DNA of 11,682 nucleotides from Bacteroidota bacterium (GTDB lineage Bacteria; Bacteroidota; Bacteroidia; Flavobacteriales; Flavobacteriaceae), in NCBI GenBank assembly GCA_021793135.1, contig JAJYTI010000052.1, forward strand, positions 1 through 11,682, in the 5' to 3' direction. The notes under the pieces are model-generated. The model ran no database searches. It saw only the letters and a program-made list of their open reading frames with translations, and was not told the origin of the DNA. Made by a program: the position numbers and the translations under genes. Shown one piece after another: positions 1 through 8,316 of this stretch (within the stretch, counting starts at the first letter, position 1; every line of letters begins with the position of its first letter).

Positions 1-199
1 AGAGATGTCGGATATAGAAAATAAATTGGCTTCGGTTCGTCGCTACTTCAACTCCGCTACTCGTGAATTAAACATCGCTATTCAAAAATTTCCTAATGTG
101 ATTTTTGCTGGAATGTTTGGCTTTACGGTTCAACCAATGTTTGATTTAGGCACAGACCAACGACAACAAATGGACAAAGCACCTGAAGTGGAGTTTTAA
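1..199 (+). CDS. lemA: LemA family protein, C-terminal end (5' truncated by window)
   Basis: The reading frame is open to the left edge of the window, so only about the last 65 residues of the protein are present; the first in-frame ATG (position 5) is internal, not the true start. The visible part matches the LemA C-terminus: a helix with spaced Glu, Asn and Arg (IENKLASVRRYFN), then the family hallmark of a Tyr/Leu-Asn-x-x-Ile helix running into a FPN..AG.FGF segment (residues 29-40 counted from that ATG). LemA proteins are small, helical, membrane-anchored proteins with an extracytoplasmic coiled-coil body; their biochemical role is not settled. The stop lies 18 bases before the M48 protease start. 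LemA followed by an HtpX-like M48 protease is a recurrent gene pair, which supports both calls. No Shine-Dalgarno sequence lies in the gap, as usual in Bacteroidota. Confidence 0.9.
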   Translation, partial: EMSDIENKLASVRRYFNSATRELNIAIQKFPNVIFAGMFGFTVQPMFDLGTDQRQQMDKAPEVEF

Positions 200-217
200 A
201 ATTAAAACTTTACAACT

Positions 218-1186
218 ATGAAGTATATTGGACTTCAGAAGCAAATCAATCGGAATAACAATATGTCCGTTCTTTTGCTTCTGGCATTTCCCACTTTAAT
301 ATTAGCAGGCGTTTTTGCGTTTACACTATATGCTACTGCAGACAAAACTTATGGGATTCAATGGGATGAGAGTGTGCAAATGTTTATCGAAGTAATCCCA
401 ATGGTTCTTATTGGAGTAGCGATTTGGTTTGTCATTGCATACTTTGCTAATAGCAAAATGATTAATCTTGCCGCTGGCTCTCATACATTGGAGCGACGTG
501 ATAATAAGCGTGTTTATAACCTAACCGAAAATTTATGTATGAGTGTAGGAATGCCTATGCCAAAACTACGTGTTATCGATAGCCCTGCGCTGAATGCTTT
601 TGCAAGTGGTATTAAAGAAGATAATTATAGTGTAACATTAACCACTGGTATTATTGAAACATTGAACGATGAAGAACTAGAAGGTGTAATTGCACATGAG
701 CTCACCCATATTCGAAATAAGGATGTTCGATTGCTTGTCGTTTCCATCATTTTTGTTGGAATTTTTTCATTTGTAGCTCAAATAGCTTATCGTTCTCTGT
801 GGTATGGGAGTCTTGGCCGAAGTCGACGTAGAAATGATAAAGATAGCGGTGGTGGTGCTATTATAATTATTATAATAATTGCTTTTATGGCCTATCTGCT
901 TTCGGTAGTATTTAAATTAGCATTAAGTCGTAAACGAGAATACCTCGCCGATAGCGGTGCAGTAGAAATGACTAGAAAACCTTGGGCCCTTGCTTCGGCA
1001 CTACGCAAAATTTCAGGTAATTCAGACATTGAATCGATTACAAATCAAGATGTCAAAGAAATGTTTATCGATAATAGCCCTCCAAAAAATGGAAACCACA
1101 ATATGAATTTGATGGAGAGTATAAGCAGTTTCTTTAGTACTCACCCTCCTATAGAAAAACGAATAAAATTTTTAGAGCAGTTATAG
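218..1186 (+). CDS. htpX: HtpX-like M48 family membrane zinc metalloprotease
   Basis: The protein has 322 residues, a little longer than typical HtpX (about 290). The catalytic zinc motif HELTH is at residues 160-164 (ligands His160 and His164, catalytic Glu161). The third ligand is probably Glu241 in SRKREYLAD, the conserved M48 second motif. The C-terminal THPP..KRI motif (about 308-315) is also family-typical. Hydrophobic segments at about 16-38, 57-77, 170-190 and 213-233 predict an inner-membrane protein with the active site on the cytoplasmic side, as in HtpX, which degrades damaged or misfolded membrane proteins. The fourth segment contains seven consecutive isoleucines (215-221) after a basic, Ser/Gly-rich loop (200-213). 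It sits 18 bases after lemA and is probably co-transcribed with it. A large hairpin follows the stop. HtpX-like is secure; true orthology to E. coli HtpX is not, since several M48 subgroups share these motifs. Confidence 0.92.
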   Translation: MKYIGLQKQINRNNNMSVLLLLAFPTLILAGVFAFTLYATADKTYGIQWDESVQMFIEVIPMVLIGVAIWFVIAYFANSKMINLAAGSHTLERRDNKRVYNLTENLCMSVGMPMPKLRVIDSPALNAFASGIKEDNYSVTLTTGIIETLNDEELEGVIAHELTHIRNKDVRLLVVSIIFVGIFSFVAQIAYRSLWYGSLGRSRRRNDKDSGGGAIIIIIIIAFMAYLLSVVFKLALSRKREYLADSGAVEMTRKPWALASALRKISGNSDIESITNQDVKEMFIDNSPPKNGNHNMNLMESISSFFSTHPPIEKRIKFLEQL

Positions 1187-1213
1187 CATTCTTTAAATTT
1201 AGATAAAGAAATT

Positions 1214-1280
1214 TAATGTATAATATTTAAAATAATTCAGGCGCCTCGAACGATGCGCCTGAATTATTTTAAATACATTA
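1214..1280. terminator. Bidirectional hairpin terminator between convergent genes
   Basis: A perfect 19-bp inverted repeat (arms 1226-1244 and 1255-1273, 10-base loop) has a GGCGC/GCGCC core next to the loop and AT-rich outer stems. Pairing resumes outside with a further 7 bp (1214-1220 with 1274-1280) after a 5-base bulge on the left side. The outer A/T runs give a T-rich 3' flank on both strands. It lies between the M48 protease gene and the convergent surface-protein gene, so it can stop transcription from both sides. Confidence 0.85.
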
Positions 1281-1287
1281 TTTTGTT

Positions 1288-4200
1288 CTACTTTTTAATT
1301 AACTTCTTAGTTATAGAGTTGTTATTTGCATCGGAAATATTTACAAAATAAACTCCGGTATTTAGAATCGATACATCAAGCATTATTTCAGATTGTGATG
1401 TTTTTGTATTGAATATTACACGACCATTTATATCATGAATTTTTATTTGGCTTTCTCCTTTCAGTCCTAAGATAAATATCTTTTGATTAGCTGGATTTGG
1501 ATAAAGTTGAATATTAATCATGTCGAAATCATCTACAGATAGCACACAACTACCTTGTGTATCTCCTTGTATATCCCAATTTAACTCATTGACTAGATAA
1601 TCACGTTGAACTTCAATAGTAGAACTATATTCCATTCCTTCTGCGCCAAATTCAATATTACTTGGAGAATTAGAATTTTCTGCCCAACCATATAAAGTTG
1701 CGCTATAATTCTCACAATCTAATCCAGAATTATCTAGCATATTATCTAACACTACGAGCTCATTAAGATTCCAATTCCCTAAATCTTGATTAAAACTTGA
1801 TGCACCTGAAAATATTCCTTCCATATTTTCCACGTTGCTAACATTCCAATCAATAATATCTTGATTGAAGTTTACTGAATTTTTAAACATTCCTTTCATA
1901 TTCTGTATACCTTCAATTTCCCATTCATTAATAAAAGGTATAACAGCGGAATGAATATTACTAAATGCATTAGTCATATCATTAACATTATCTAGAATCG
2001 GTTTATCATGTGTATTCACATCCATATTAGCACATCCATAAAAAGCATTCTTAAAAGATGACCATACTACACCACCCCACTGCTCGATTTCTATTAATTT
2101 TAATCGATCTCCACTATTATCAAATTCAATATGATGAAATGGAGTCTCCCCGGATGGAGTAATTTTTAACCTATAAACACCATAATTAGGAAAAGTTATT
2201 GTATGTATTCCATCCGCTTCTCCTTCTCCCTTATTAATAGGATTATTTATTTCTTGCCAAGAATAAGTATACTGCCCATTCGCTGGAATATGAATCTGAT
2301 TTAATTCAGAATTTCCGGAATTAGACGTATCCCATAAAGTTATAAAAGGTTGAGACTCGTCAGAAATTGTACAATTACCCTCAATATCATTAATTATTGT
2401 CCAATTTAAATAATTAATTAAATAATTCCTTGCACTAATAATATCCGAACTATACATCATGTTCCAAGCTCTAAATGTAATGTCAGAAGCTGTATTAGGA
2501 TTTTCTGACCAACCATATAATGTAGCACTATAATTTTCACAATCTATTGCACTAAAAGACAACATATCTTCAGCCATTTGTAAATTATTTAAATTCCAAA
2601 GACTTAAATTCTGATTAAATTCTATCGCGCTTTTAAACATGTTAGACATATTCTCAACATTACTTACATCCCATGAATCTACATTCTGATTAAAATGATA
2701 TGCATTATTAAACATCTCGGACATATCTTTTACATTACTTACATCCCATGAATTAATATTTTGATTAAAATCTTTTGCATTTTTAAACATTCCTTTCATC
2801 AGTTCAACGTTACTAACGTCCCAAGTACTTATGTCTTGATCAAAAACCTCGGCAGAGTTAAACATAAGTTCCATATTCTCTACGTTGCTCACATCCCAAT
2901 TACCTATATCATGATTAAAGGCCAAAGCGGAATCAAACATTTCTTTCATGATCTTCACATTACTAACATCCCAGTCACCAATATTTTCATTGAAATAAAG
3001 CGATGACCAAAACATTCTAGTCATATCTTCTACATTGCTAACATCCCATTCATTCAAATGAGGAATCGTAACTATATTAGATCTAGCAAAAGCATAAGAC
3101 ATATTGGTAACATTACTTAAATCAGGTGTATCTAAAGCAGTGACTTCCAAAAAAATACATCCAAAAAAAGCTCTTTCAAAAGAGGACCATTCTACATCTC
3201 CCCATTGCTCTACATCCAATATTTTTCTTCTAGTATCTCCAGTAGTTAAGTAATCAAATTTTATTTGATGTAAAGGATTATTTCCTGTTGGGAACATTTT
3301 TACCCTATAATTACCTTCATTTGGAAAAGTTATAATATGGTTATCGATAGCTTCACCAGAACCAAAATTAGAAGGATTACCTATTTCTATCCATGAATAT
3401 GTATATTCTCCATAAGCCGGGATTAGAATTTCATTATTCTGTGAATTCAAACCTTCATTTGCTCTCCATACTGTTATAAAAGGTAAAACCTCTTCAGATA
3501 ATAAACAATCTCCTAGGGTATCTCCATTAATCTCCCAACCTAAATCATCAATTAAATACTCACGCTCATTAGTAATCTCTACACTATACTCTTTACCCCC
3601 TGCCCCTAAAATTATACCATTTGGTAAATCGGGTTTTGTAGACCATTCTTTAAGAGTTTTACTATAATTCATGCAGTCCATGCCAGAATTATTAAACATC
3701 GTTTCCATTGTTTCTATCTTGATCAAATCCCAAGGTCCAATATCTTGATTAAAATTAGCAGCATTATAAAACATACCAGACATCGACTCTACGCTGCTCA
3801 CATCCCAATTCATAATAGGAGTATTAAAAACAATAGTTCCCAAAAACATGTTACTCATATCTCGCACGTTGCTCACATCCCATCTACCTAATTCATGATT
3901 AAAACTGATTGCCTTATTAAACATATCCCTCATATCATTTACATTACTCACATCCCATGCACCAATATCTTGATTAAAATTTAACGCACCTCTAAACATA
4001 AATGACATATTTTCAACAGAACTTGTATCCCATGAACCTATATAATGATTAAAATTAGCAGCATCATAAAACAGTCCCGTCATATTCTCAACAGCTGCCA
4101 TATTCCATAAATCAAGATGAGGAATAGTAGTCAAAGATGTTTCTTTAAAAGCATTAGACATATTAGTAACATTATTCAAATTCGGTATATCTGTAGTAGA

Positions 4201-5682
4201 AATTGTCATATTAATACAACCAAAAAATGCATTTTCAAAAGAACTCCATTCAATATCTCCCCATTGTTCAATAGTTTGCAACTTCATTCTATCACTATCA
4301 TAATTAAACTCTATATGATGAAATGGATTTTCACCAATAGGGGTTATTTTCAACCTGTAAGTTCCTGCATGAGGAAAAGATAAAATATGTGGTCCTACAG
4401 TTGAACCTGAACCATTATTGGAAGAATTACCAACTTCTTCCCATGAATAGCTGTACTCTCCAAAAGCTGGAATATAAATTTCATTATTATTTGACACACC
4501 TGATAAATCTGTTTTCCATACGGTAATAAAAGGCTTATTCTCTACAGAAAACACACAATTACCATATATATCTCCTTCTATAGCCCACCCTAATTCATCA
4601 ATTAAATAATTTCGTTCATTTTCAATGTTTGGTGTATACTTTATTTGATGTGCCCCTAAACTGATTGTATTCTGGCTAGTTGAAGAAGGCGTATTTGGAT
4701 TATTTGCCCATCCATATAATGTTGCTGAATAGTTATAACAATCCATTCCAGAAGAATCAAACATTAACGTTGCATATCTTAGACTATTTAAGTTCCATAA
4801 ATCAAGATTTTGATTAAAGCTTGAAGCCTCTTCAAACATAGCCCTCATGTTTCTAACACCGCTAACATCCCAATTATTTAAATCTTGATTAAAAGTACTA
4901 GCATAGCTAAACATATTATTCATATTACTAACACTGCTAACATCCCATGCACCAATATCTTGATTAAAACTTCGGTTATTAAAAAACATACTTTCCATAA
5001 CCACTACATTACTAACATCCCATGTACCAATATCTTGATTAAAACTTTGGTTATTAAAAAACATTCTTTCCATATCCACTACATTGCTAACATTCCAGGA
5101 ACTTATATCGTCATCAAATAATGCACTCTCAAATAAACCTTTCATATTTTCTACATTGCTAACATCCCAATCATTAATATTCGGAATCGTAGAAATATTA
5201 GTAAATCTGAACACTTTTGACATATTAGTAACATTACTTAAGTCTGGTATGTCAGTGGCGGAAATTGTCAAATTTTGACAGCCATCAAAAGCATTTTCAA
5301 AAGAAGACCAGGAAACCTCACCCCATTGCTCTATATCTATTAACTTTCTATTATCGATATTAGCATAAAAGCTAATTTGATGAAATGGATTTTCACCCTC
5401 TGGAACAATTTTCAATCTGTAAGTTCCTGGATTTGGAAATTCAATTATTATAGCATCAGTTGCGTTGCCAGAGCCAGAATTTATAGGGTTTTCAACTTCT
5501 TCCCATGAATAAGAATACTGACCAGACGCTGGAAAATATATGCGATTAATATTTGTTGCTTGTGGAGCATCTGTTTGCCAAATAGTAATAAAACTATTTT
5601 CATCTTGTGCAAAAAGTAAATTATTGCTAAAAAAAATCATAAGTGATACAACAATAAAATTTGCATAATATTTCGAAAACAT
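1288..5682 (-). CDS. Secreted BspA-like (DUF285) repeat surface protein with T9SS type A sorting domain
   Basis: This 1464-residue protein has a type I signal peptide (residues 1-25, cleavage likely after LLFA, before Gln26). Four homologous modules follow: about 31-377, 385-727, 735-1104 and 1113-1380. Each module starts with FIT(I/V/L)W and a beta-rich segment with a Y(S/T)YSW core that resembles a degenerate PKD-like domain. Next comes a cap with EQWG..(E/V)WSSF..AF.GC, then tandem 25-residue repeats of the form WDVSNV..M..MF..A..FNQDIG (DUF285/BspA-type leucine-rich repeats). Each ends with a cap containing DC.NYS.TL..W and a final GxC. Repeat counts are 6, 6, 7 and 3. The C-terminus (about 1390-1464) has LYPNPAN and GVYFV.I motifs of the T9SS type A sorting domain (Por secretion tail), so the protein should cross the outer membrane by T9SS and be released or surface-attached. 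BspA of Tannerella binds host and matrix proteins; the ligand here is unknown. Divergent from the S46 peptidase gene, with 174 bases between them. Confidence 0.93.
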   Translation of the reverse strand: MFSKYYANFIVVSLMIFFSNNLLFAQDENSFITIWQTDAPQATNINRIYFPASGQYSYSWEEVENPINSGSGNATDAIIIEFPNPGTYRLKIVPEGENPFHQISFYANIDNRKLIDIEQWGEVSWSSFENAFDGCQNLTISATDIPDLSNVTNMSKVFRFTNISTIPNINDWDVSNVENMKGLFESALFDDDISSWNVSNVVDMERMFFNNQSFNQDIGTWDVSNVVVMESMFFNNRSFNQDIGAWDVSSVSNMNNMFSYASTFNQDLNNWDVSGVRNMRAMFEEASSFNQNLDLWNLNSLRYATLMFDSSGMDCYNYSATLYGWANNPNTPSSTSQNTISLGAHQIKYTPNIENERNYLIDELGWAIEGDIYGNCVFSVENKPFITVWKTDLSGVSNNNEIYIPAFGEYSYSWEEVGNSSNNGSGSTVGPHILSFPHAGTYRLKITPIGENPFHHIEFNYDSDRMKLQTIEQWGDIEWSSFENAFFGCINMTISTTDIPNLNNVTNMSNAFKETSLTTIPHLDLWNMAAVENMTGLFYDAANFNHYIGSWDTSSVENMSFMFRGALNFNQDIGAWDVSNVNDMRDMFNKAISFNHELGRWDVSNVRDMSNMFLGTIVFNTPIMNWDVSSVESMSGMFYNAANFNQDIGPWDLIKIETMETMFNNSGMDCMNYSKTLKEWSTKPDLPNGIILGAGGKEYSVEITNEREYLIDDLGWEINGDTLGDCLLSEEVLPFITVWRANEGLNSQNNEILIPAYGEYTYSWIEIGNPSNFGSGEAIDNHIITFPNEGNYRVKMFPTGNNPLHQIKFDYLTTGDTRRKILDVEQWGDVEWSSFERAFFGCIFLEVTALDTPDLSNVTNMSYAFARSNIVTIPHLNEWDVSNVEDMTRMFWSSLYFNENIGDWDVSNVKIMKEMFDSALAFNHDIGNWDVSNVENMELMFNSAEVFDQDISTWDVSNVELMKGMFKNAKDFNQNINSWDVSNVKDMSEMFNNAYHFNQNVDSWDVSNVENMSNMFKSAIEFNQNLSLWNLNNLQMAEDMLSFSAIDCENYSATLYGWSENPNTASDITFRAWNMMYSSDIISARNYLINYLNWTIINDIEGNCTISDESQPFITLWDTSNSGNSELNQIHIPANGQYTYSWQEINNPINKGEGEADGIHTITFPNYGVYRLKITPSGETPFHHIEFDNSGDRLKLIEIEQWGGVVWSSFKNAFYGCANMDVNTHDKPILDNVNDMTNAFSNIHSAVIPFINEWEIEGIQNMKGMFKNSVNFNQDIIDWNVSNVENMEGIFSGASSFNQDLGNWNLNELVVLDNMLDNSGLDCENYSATLYGWAENSNSPSNIEFGAEGMEYSSTIEVQRDYLVNELNWDIQGDTQGSCVLSVDDFDMINIQLYPNPANQKIFILGLKGESQIKIHDINGRVIFNTKTSQSEIMLDVSILNTGVYFVNISDANNNSITKKLIKK
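1717..5169 (-). repeat. 22 in-frame 75-bp coding repeats in four blocks
   Basis: The surface-protein gene carries about 22 copies of a 75-bp (25-codon) repeat, with Trp starting each copy. Trp positions are 172, 196, 221, 246, 271, 296 (block 1); 526, 551, 576, 601, 626, 651 (block 2); 879, 904, 929, 954, 979, 1004, 1029 (block 3); 1254, 1279, 1304 (block 4). The first copy of block 1 is 24 residues; all others keep exact 25-residue spacing. The blocks are separated by non-repeat cap and beta-domain sequence, which is itself repeated once per module. Such arrays can gain or lose copies by recombination. Confidence 0.9.
4948..5097 (-). repeat. Near-identical adjacent 75-bp repeat pair (recent duplication)
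   Basis: Two neighbouring repeats of module 1 (residues 196-220 at 5023-5097, and 221-245 at 4948-5022) match at 69 of 75 bases by hand alignment without gaps. This is far closer than most other copies in the gene. Both carry the unusual MFFNN segment in place of the common MF..A. The simplest reading is a recent tandem duplication or gene conversion. Confidence 0.8.
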
Positions 5683-5856
5683 GCTGCTTAGTTTTAATCG
5701 ATTAGAATTGTAAATATAAATAATTTAACAAGATGAATGAATAACACTCAAAACTCACTTATCATTGGAATATTTTTATTTCTATTCAGTACAATATATT
5801 TCCATATAATGTGCATTTTTGTAAGAAGTCAATTTTTAATAAAAATAACCTAAATT

Positions 5857-8007
5857 ATGAGAAAATTAGTTCTGCTTCTCGTTATGCTTAGTACCACTTT
5901 TGTTTATGCAAACGAAGGAATGTGGTTCTTAATGCATATCGAAAGGCTTAACCACCGCGACATGGAAAAAATGGGCTTACAGCTTACCGCGGAGGAAATT
6001 TATAGCATTAACAATAATAGTTTAAAAGATGCTATTGTACAATTTGGCGGTGGATGTACTGCAGAGATGGTATCTTCTACTGGTTTGGTAATGACCAACC
6101 ATCACTGTGGATATGGAGCGATTGCTCAATTATCTACTCCAGAACACGATTATTTAAATGACGGATTTTGGGCAGCTGATAAGTCTGAAGAGTTAAAACC
6201 AGATAATTTATCAGTACGCTTCTTTGTTCGCATGGACGATGTAACCGATCGTATCCTATCGAAGTTAAACGACAATATGAGCGAAGATGATCGTGCAAAA
6301 GCTATACAACAAGAAAGTGCTAAAATAGAACAGGAAAATAATGAAGGTGGCAAATACACCGTATCAGTAAAGTCTTTTTATAGCGGAAATGAATTCTACT
6401 ATTTTGTATATCAAGATTATGAAGATGTTCGTTTAGTAGGAACCCCGGAACAAAGCATTGGTAAATTTGGTGGAGATACTGACAACTGGGAATGGCCTCG
6501 TCATACGGGTGACTTCTCACTTTTCCGCGTTTATGCAGATAAAGATGGAAATCCAGCACCTTATTCTGAAGATAACATACCATTAGAACCTAGACAACAT
6601 TTAAATATCAGTCTTAACGGACACGAAGAAGGTGATTTTGCTATGATTCTTGGATATCCAGGACGTACTAATCGTTGGATGCCATCAGCTGGAATTACAC
6701 AGAATGTAGAATATGCTTATCCAGCATGGGTAGAAGGCTCTAGAGTAGCAATGGATGTATTAAAAAAACATATGGATGCAGACAAAGCAGTTCAACTGGA
6801 TTATGCATCAAAATATGCTGGAATTGCTAACTACTGGAAAAACCGTCAAGGAATGATTGATGCTTTAAAAGAGCACCAAACTGCCGCTACAAAAGCAAAA
6901 GACGAACAGAAATTCATGAAATGGGCTAAAAAACGTAAAAATAAAGCTACTTACGGTGATGTTATGCCTACTATATACGATTATTACGCTGCAACTAATG
7001 AAAAGTCTCGCCATGATAACTATCTAATGGGAGGTCTACTTCGTTCTAGCGCATTAGCACCACTACCATATGTTTTAGGTAATGCTTTCAATCAATATAT
7101 GGAGCAAGATGAAAGCCAACAAAAAGCTATGTTGCCTAGACTTGAAGAAGAAATTGATAGTCGCTACCACAAACTACATATGAATGTGGAAGAAGCAGTT
7201 CTTGCGTCGCAACTAAATCTTTACTATGCTAAAGGAGGAAAAGATCTAATAGCCCCATATATTGCTGAGTTAGGAGATAAACTTAATGGTGACTTCACTA
7301 GTTACATTGCTGAGGCATTTAAAACAAGTATCTTCCGTTCTAAAGAATCTGTAAAAGATTTTTTAAATAATCCGAATAAAGATACTCTAGAAAATGATGT
7401 TTTATTTAAACTATCAACGGCTCTCTTAGATCATTACAGAGCACAATCAGAGGATCAAAAAGAACAAGCAGATAAATTCCAACGAGCATATCGTTTAATG
7501 ATTAAAGGAATGCGTGAAGCAAATCCAAAAGAGAAATATTATCCAGATGCAAACAGTACTTTACGTTTGACTTATGGAACAGTACGAGCTTTACCAGAAG
7601 ACCCTTTAAATGCAGATGCTAAAATCAACAACTACACTACTTTAGATGCAACTGTTGCAAAATATATCCCTGGTGATGAAGAGTTCGATATGCCACAAAA
7701 GCAAATTGAATTAAACAAAGCTAGAGATTATGGACAGTATGCAAATGAAGATGGAGAGTTAGTAGTTAACTTCCTTACCGACCATGATATTACTGGAGGA
7801 AACTCTGGTTCGCCAGTACTTAACGCTAATGGTGAACTCATCGGAATTGCATTTGATGGGAATATTGAAGCCATGGCGGGAGATGTTATTTTCGATCCAG
7901 AATTACAACGAGCTATTAACGTTGACATTCGTTATGTTTTATTTGTAATTGATAAACTTGCTGGTGCAACGCATATCATTGATGAATTTACAATCGTTAA
8001 GGACTAA
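5857..8007 (+). CDS. S46 family serine peptidase, dipeptidyl-peptidase 7-like
   Basis: The 716-residue length fits dipeptidyl-peptidases DPP7/DPP11 of MEROPS family S46, which remove dipeptides from the N-terminus of oligopeptides in the periplasm of asaccharolytic and marine Bacteroidota. A signal peptide covers residues 1-18 (cleavage after VYA), leaving a mature start NEGMW typical of the family. The chymotrypsin-like triad is complete: His83 in TNHHCGYG, Asp219 in WPRHTGDF and Ser650 in TGGNSGSP. Likely N-terminus-binding residues are also present: Asn210-Trp211, Asn329 and Asp667. The residue 18 positions after the catalytic Ser, which is Arg in the Asp/Glu-specific DPP11 and Gly in DPP7, is Gly668 (FDGN). 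That predicts DPP7-like specificity for hydrophobic or aliphatic P1 residues. The middle (about 290-560) is the helical lid domain. It is a single-gene unit with its own terminator. Family certain; the DPP7 subtype is inferred from one residue plus overall context. Confidence 0.95.
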   Translation: MRKLVLLLVMLSTTFVYANEGMWFLMHIERLNHRDMEKMGLQLTAEEIYSINNNSLKDAIVQFGGGCTAEMVSSTGLVMTNHHCGYGAIAQLSTPEHDYLNDGFWAADKSEELKPDNLSVRFFVRMDDVTDRILSKLNDNMSEDDRAKAIQQESAKIEQENNEGGKYTVSVKSFYSGNEFYYFVYQDYEDVRLVGTPEQSIGKFGGDTDNWEWPRHTGDFSLFRVYADKDGNPAPYSEDNIPLEPRQHLNISLNGHEEGDFAMILGYPGRTNRWMPSAGITQNVEYAYPAWVEGSRVAMDVLKKHMDADKAVQLDYASKYAGIANYWKNRQGMIDALKEHQTAATKAKDEQKFMKWAKKRKNKATYGDVMPTIYDYYAATNEKSRHDNYLMGGLLRSSALAPLPYVLGNAFNQYMEQDESQQKAMLPRLEEEIDSRYHKLHMNVEEAVLASQLNLYYAKGGKDLIAPYIAELGDKLNGDFTSYIAEAFKTSIFRSKESVKDFLNNPNKDTLENDVLFKLSTALLDHYRAQSEDQKEQADKFQRAYRLMIKGMREANPKEKYYPDANSTLRLTYGTVRALPEDPLNADAKINNYTTLDATVAKYIPGDEEFDMPQKQIELNKARDYGQYANEDGELVVNFLTDHDITGGNSGSPVLNANGELIGIAFDGNIEAMAGDVIFDPELQRAINVDIRYVLFVIDKLAGATHIIDEFTIVKD

Positions 8008-8029
8008 CAAATAAATAATAGCATTTACT

Positions 8030-8065
8030 AATAGCCGATTTTGATATTTATCAAAATCGGCTATT
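8030..8065. terminator. Strong hairpin terminator after the S46 peptidase gene
   Basis: A perfect 16-bp inverted repeat (arms 8030-8045 and 8050-8065) with a 4-base ATTT loop lies 22 bases after the stop. The stem has a GCCG/CGGC block and is followed by a T-rich stretch (TATTTCCATTATTT). It separates the peptidase gene from the following cassette. Confidence 0.87.
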
Positions 8066-8150
8066 TCCATTATTTACAAATTAGAATAATCCTTAATAAA
8101 CACATCCACCACCCTAGATTAACAAATAATAACATTAAATTAATGAAAGT

Positions 8151-8180
8151 TTTTGATAGTTGAGTTTTTTTGTAAGTTTG
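8151..8180 (+). promoter_or_regulatory. Bacteroidota-type promoter (TTTTG - N17 - TAAGTTTG)
   Basis: The -33 element TTTTG (8151-8155) and a perfect -7 element TAnnTTTG (8173-8180) are separated by 17 bases, within the spacing reported for the primary sigma factor of Flavobacterium and Bacteroides. It is the best promoter match in the window. The predicted transcription start near 8187 leaves about 130 nt of untranslated leader before the 8317 start codon. Confidence 0.7.
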
Positions 8181-8226
8181 AGGATAAAGTAAAACTGTAG
8201 TTAAAAGTTGCAATCATTTTAATGTC

Positions 8227-8262
8227 AAATAAAAAAAGTTTAAAAAACAAACTTCTTTATTT
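8227..8262 (+). other. AT-rich imperfect hairpin in the 5' leader
   Basis: Arms 8227-8241 and 8249-8262 pair over about 14 bp with one mismatch and one bulge, around the 7-base loop AAAAAAC; the loop-proximal six pairs (AAGTTT/AAACTT) are perfect. It lies inside the predicted leader, about 55 bases before the start codon. No T-run follows, so it is not an obvious attenuator. It may affect message stability or may simply reflect A/T richness. Confidence 0.35.
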
Positions 8263-8316
8263 AATAGCAACTCCCTACAGACTTACTCCTATTTTATAAT
8301 TACAAGATAAATCCTT

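Noticed and set aside
1717..5169. Regular 75-bp periodicity resembling a CRISPR-like or satellite array
   Set aside because: The period is exactly 25 codons, the frame is open throughout on the minus strand, copies diverge mostly at variable residue positions, and the translation gives classic DUF285/BspA repeats.
2761..5278. Several short plus-strand open frames inside the surface-protein gene
   Set aside because: They are antisense shadows of the 25-codon repeats, with repetitive low-complexity translations and no start signals or family features.
5814..5821. CATTTTTG as the -7 element of the S46 peptidase promoter
   Set aside because: It has one mismatch and no TTG lies 17-23 bases upstream, so I do not call a promoter in the 174-base divergent region (5683-5856).
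6150..6583. Minus-strand open frames inside the S46 peptidase gene
   Set aside because: They lie opposite a clearly coding gene with intact catalytic motifs and encode no recognisable domain.
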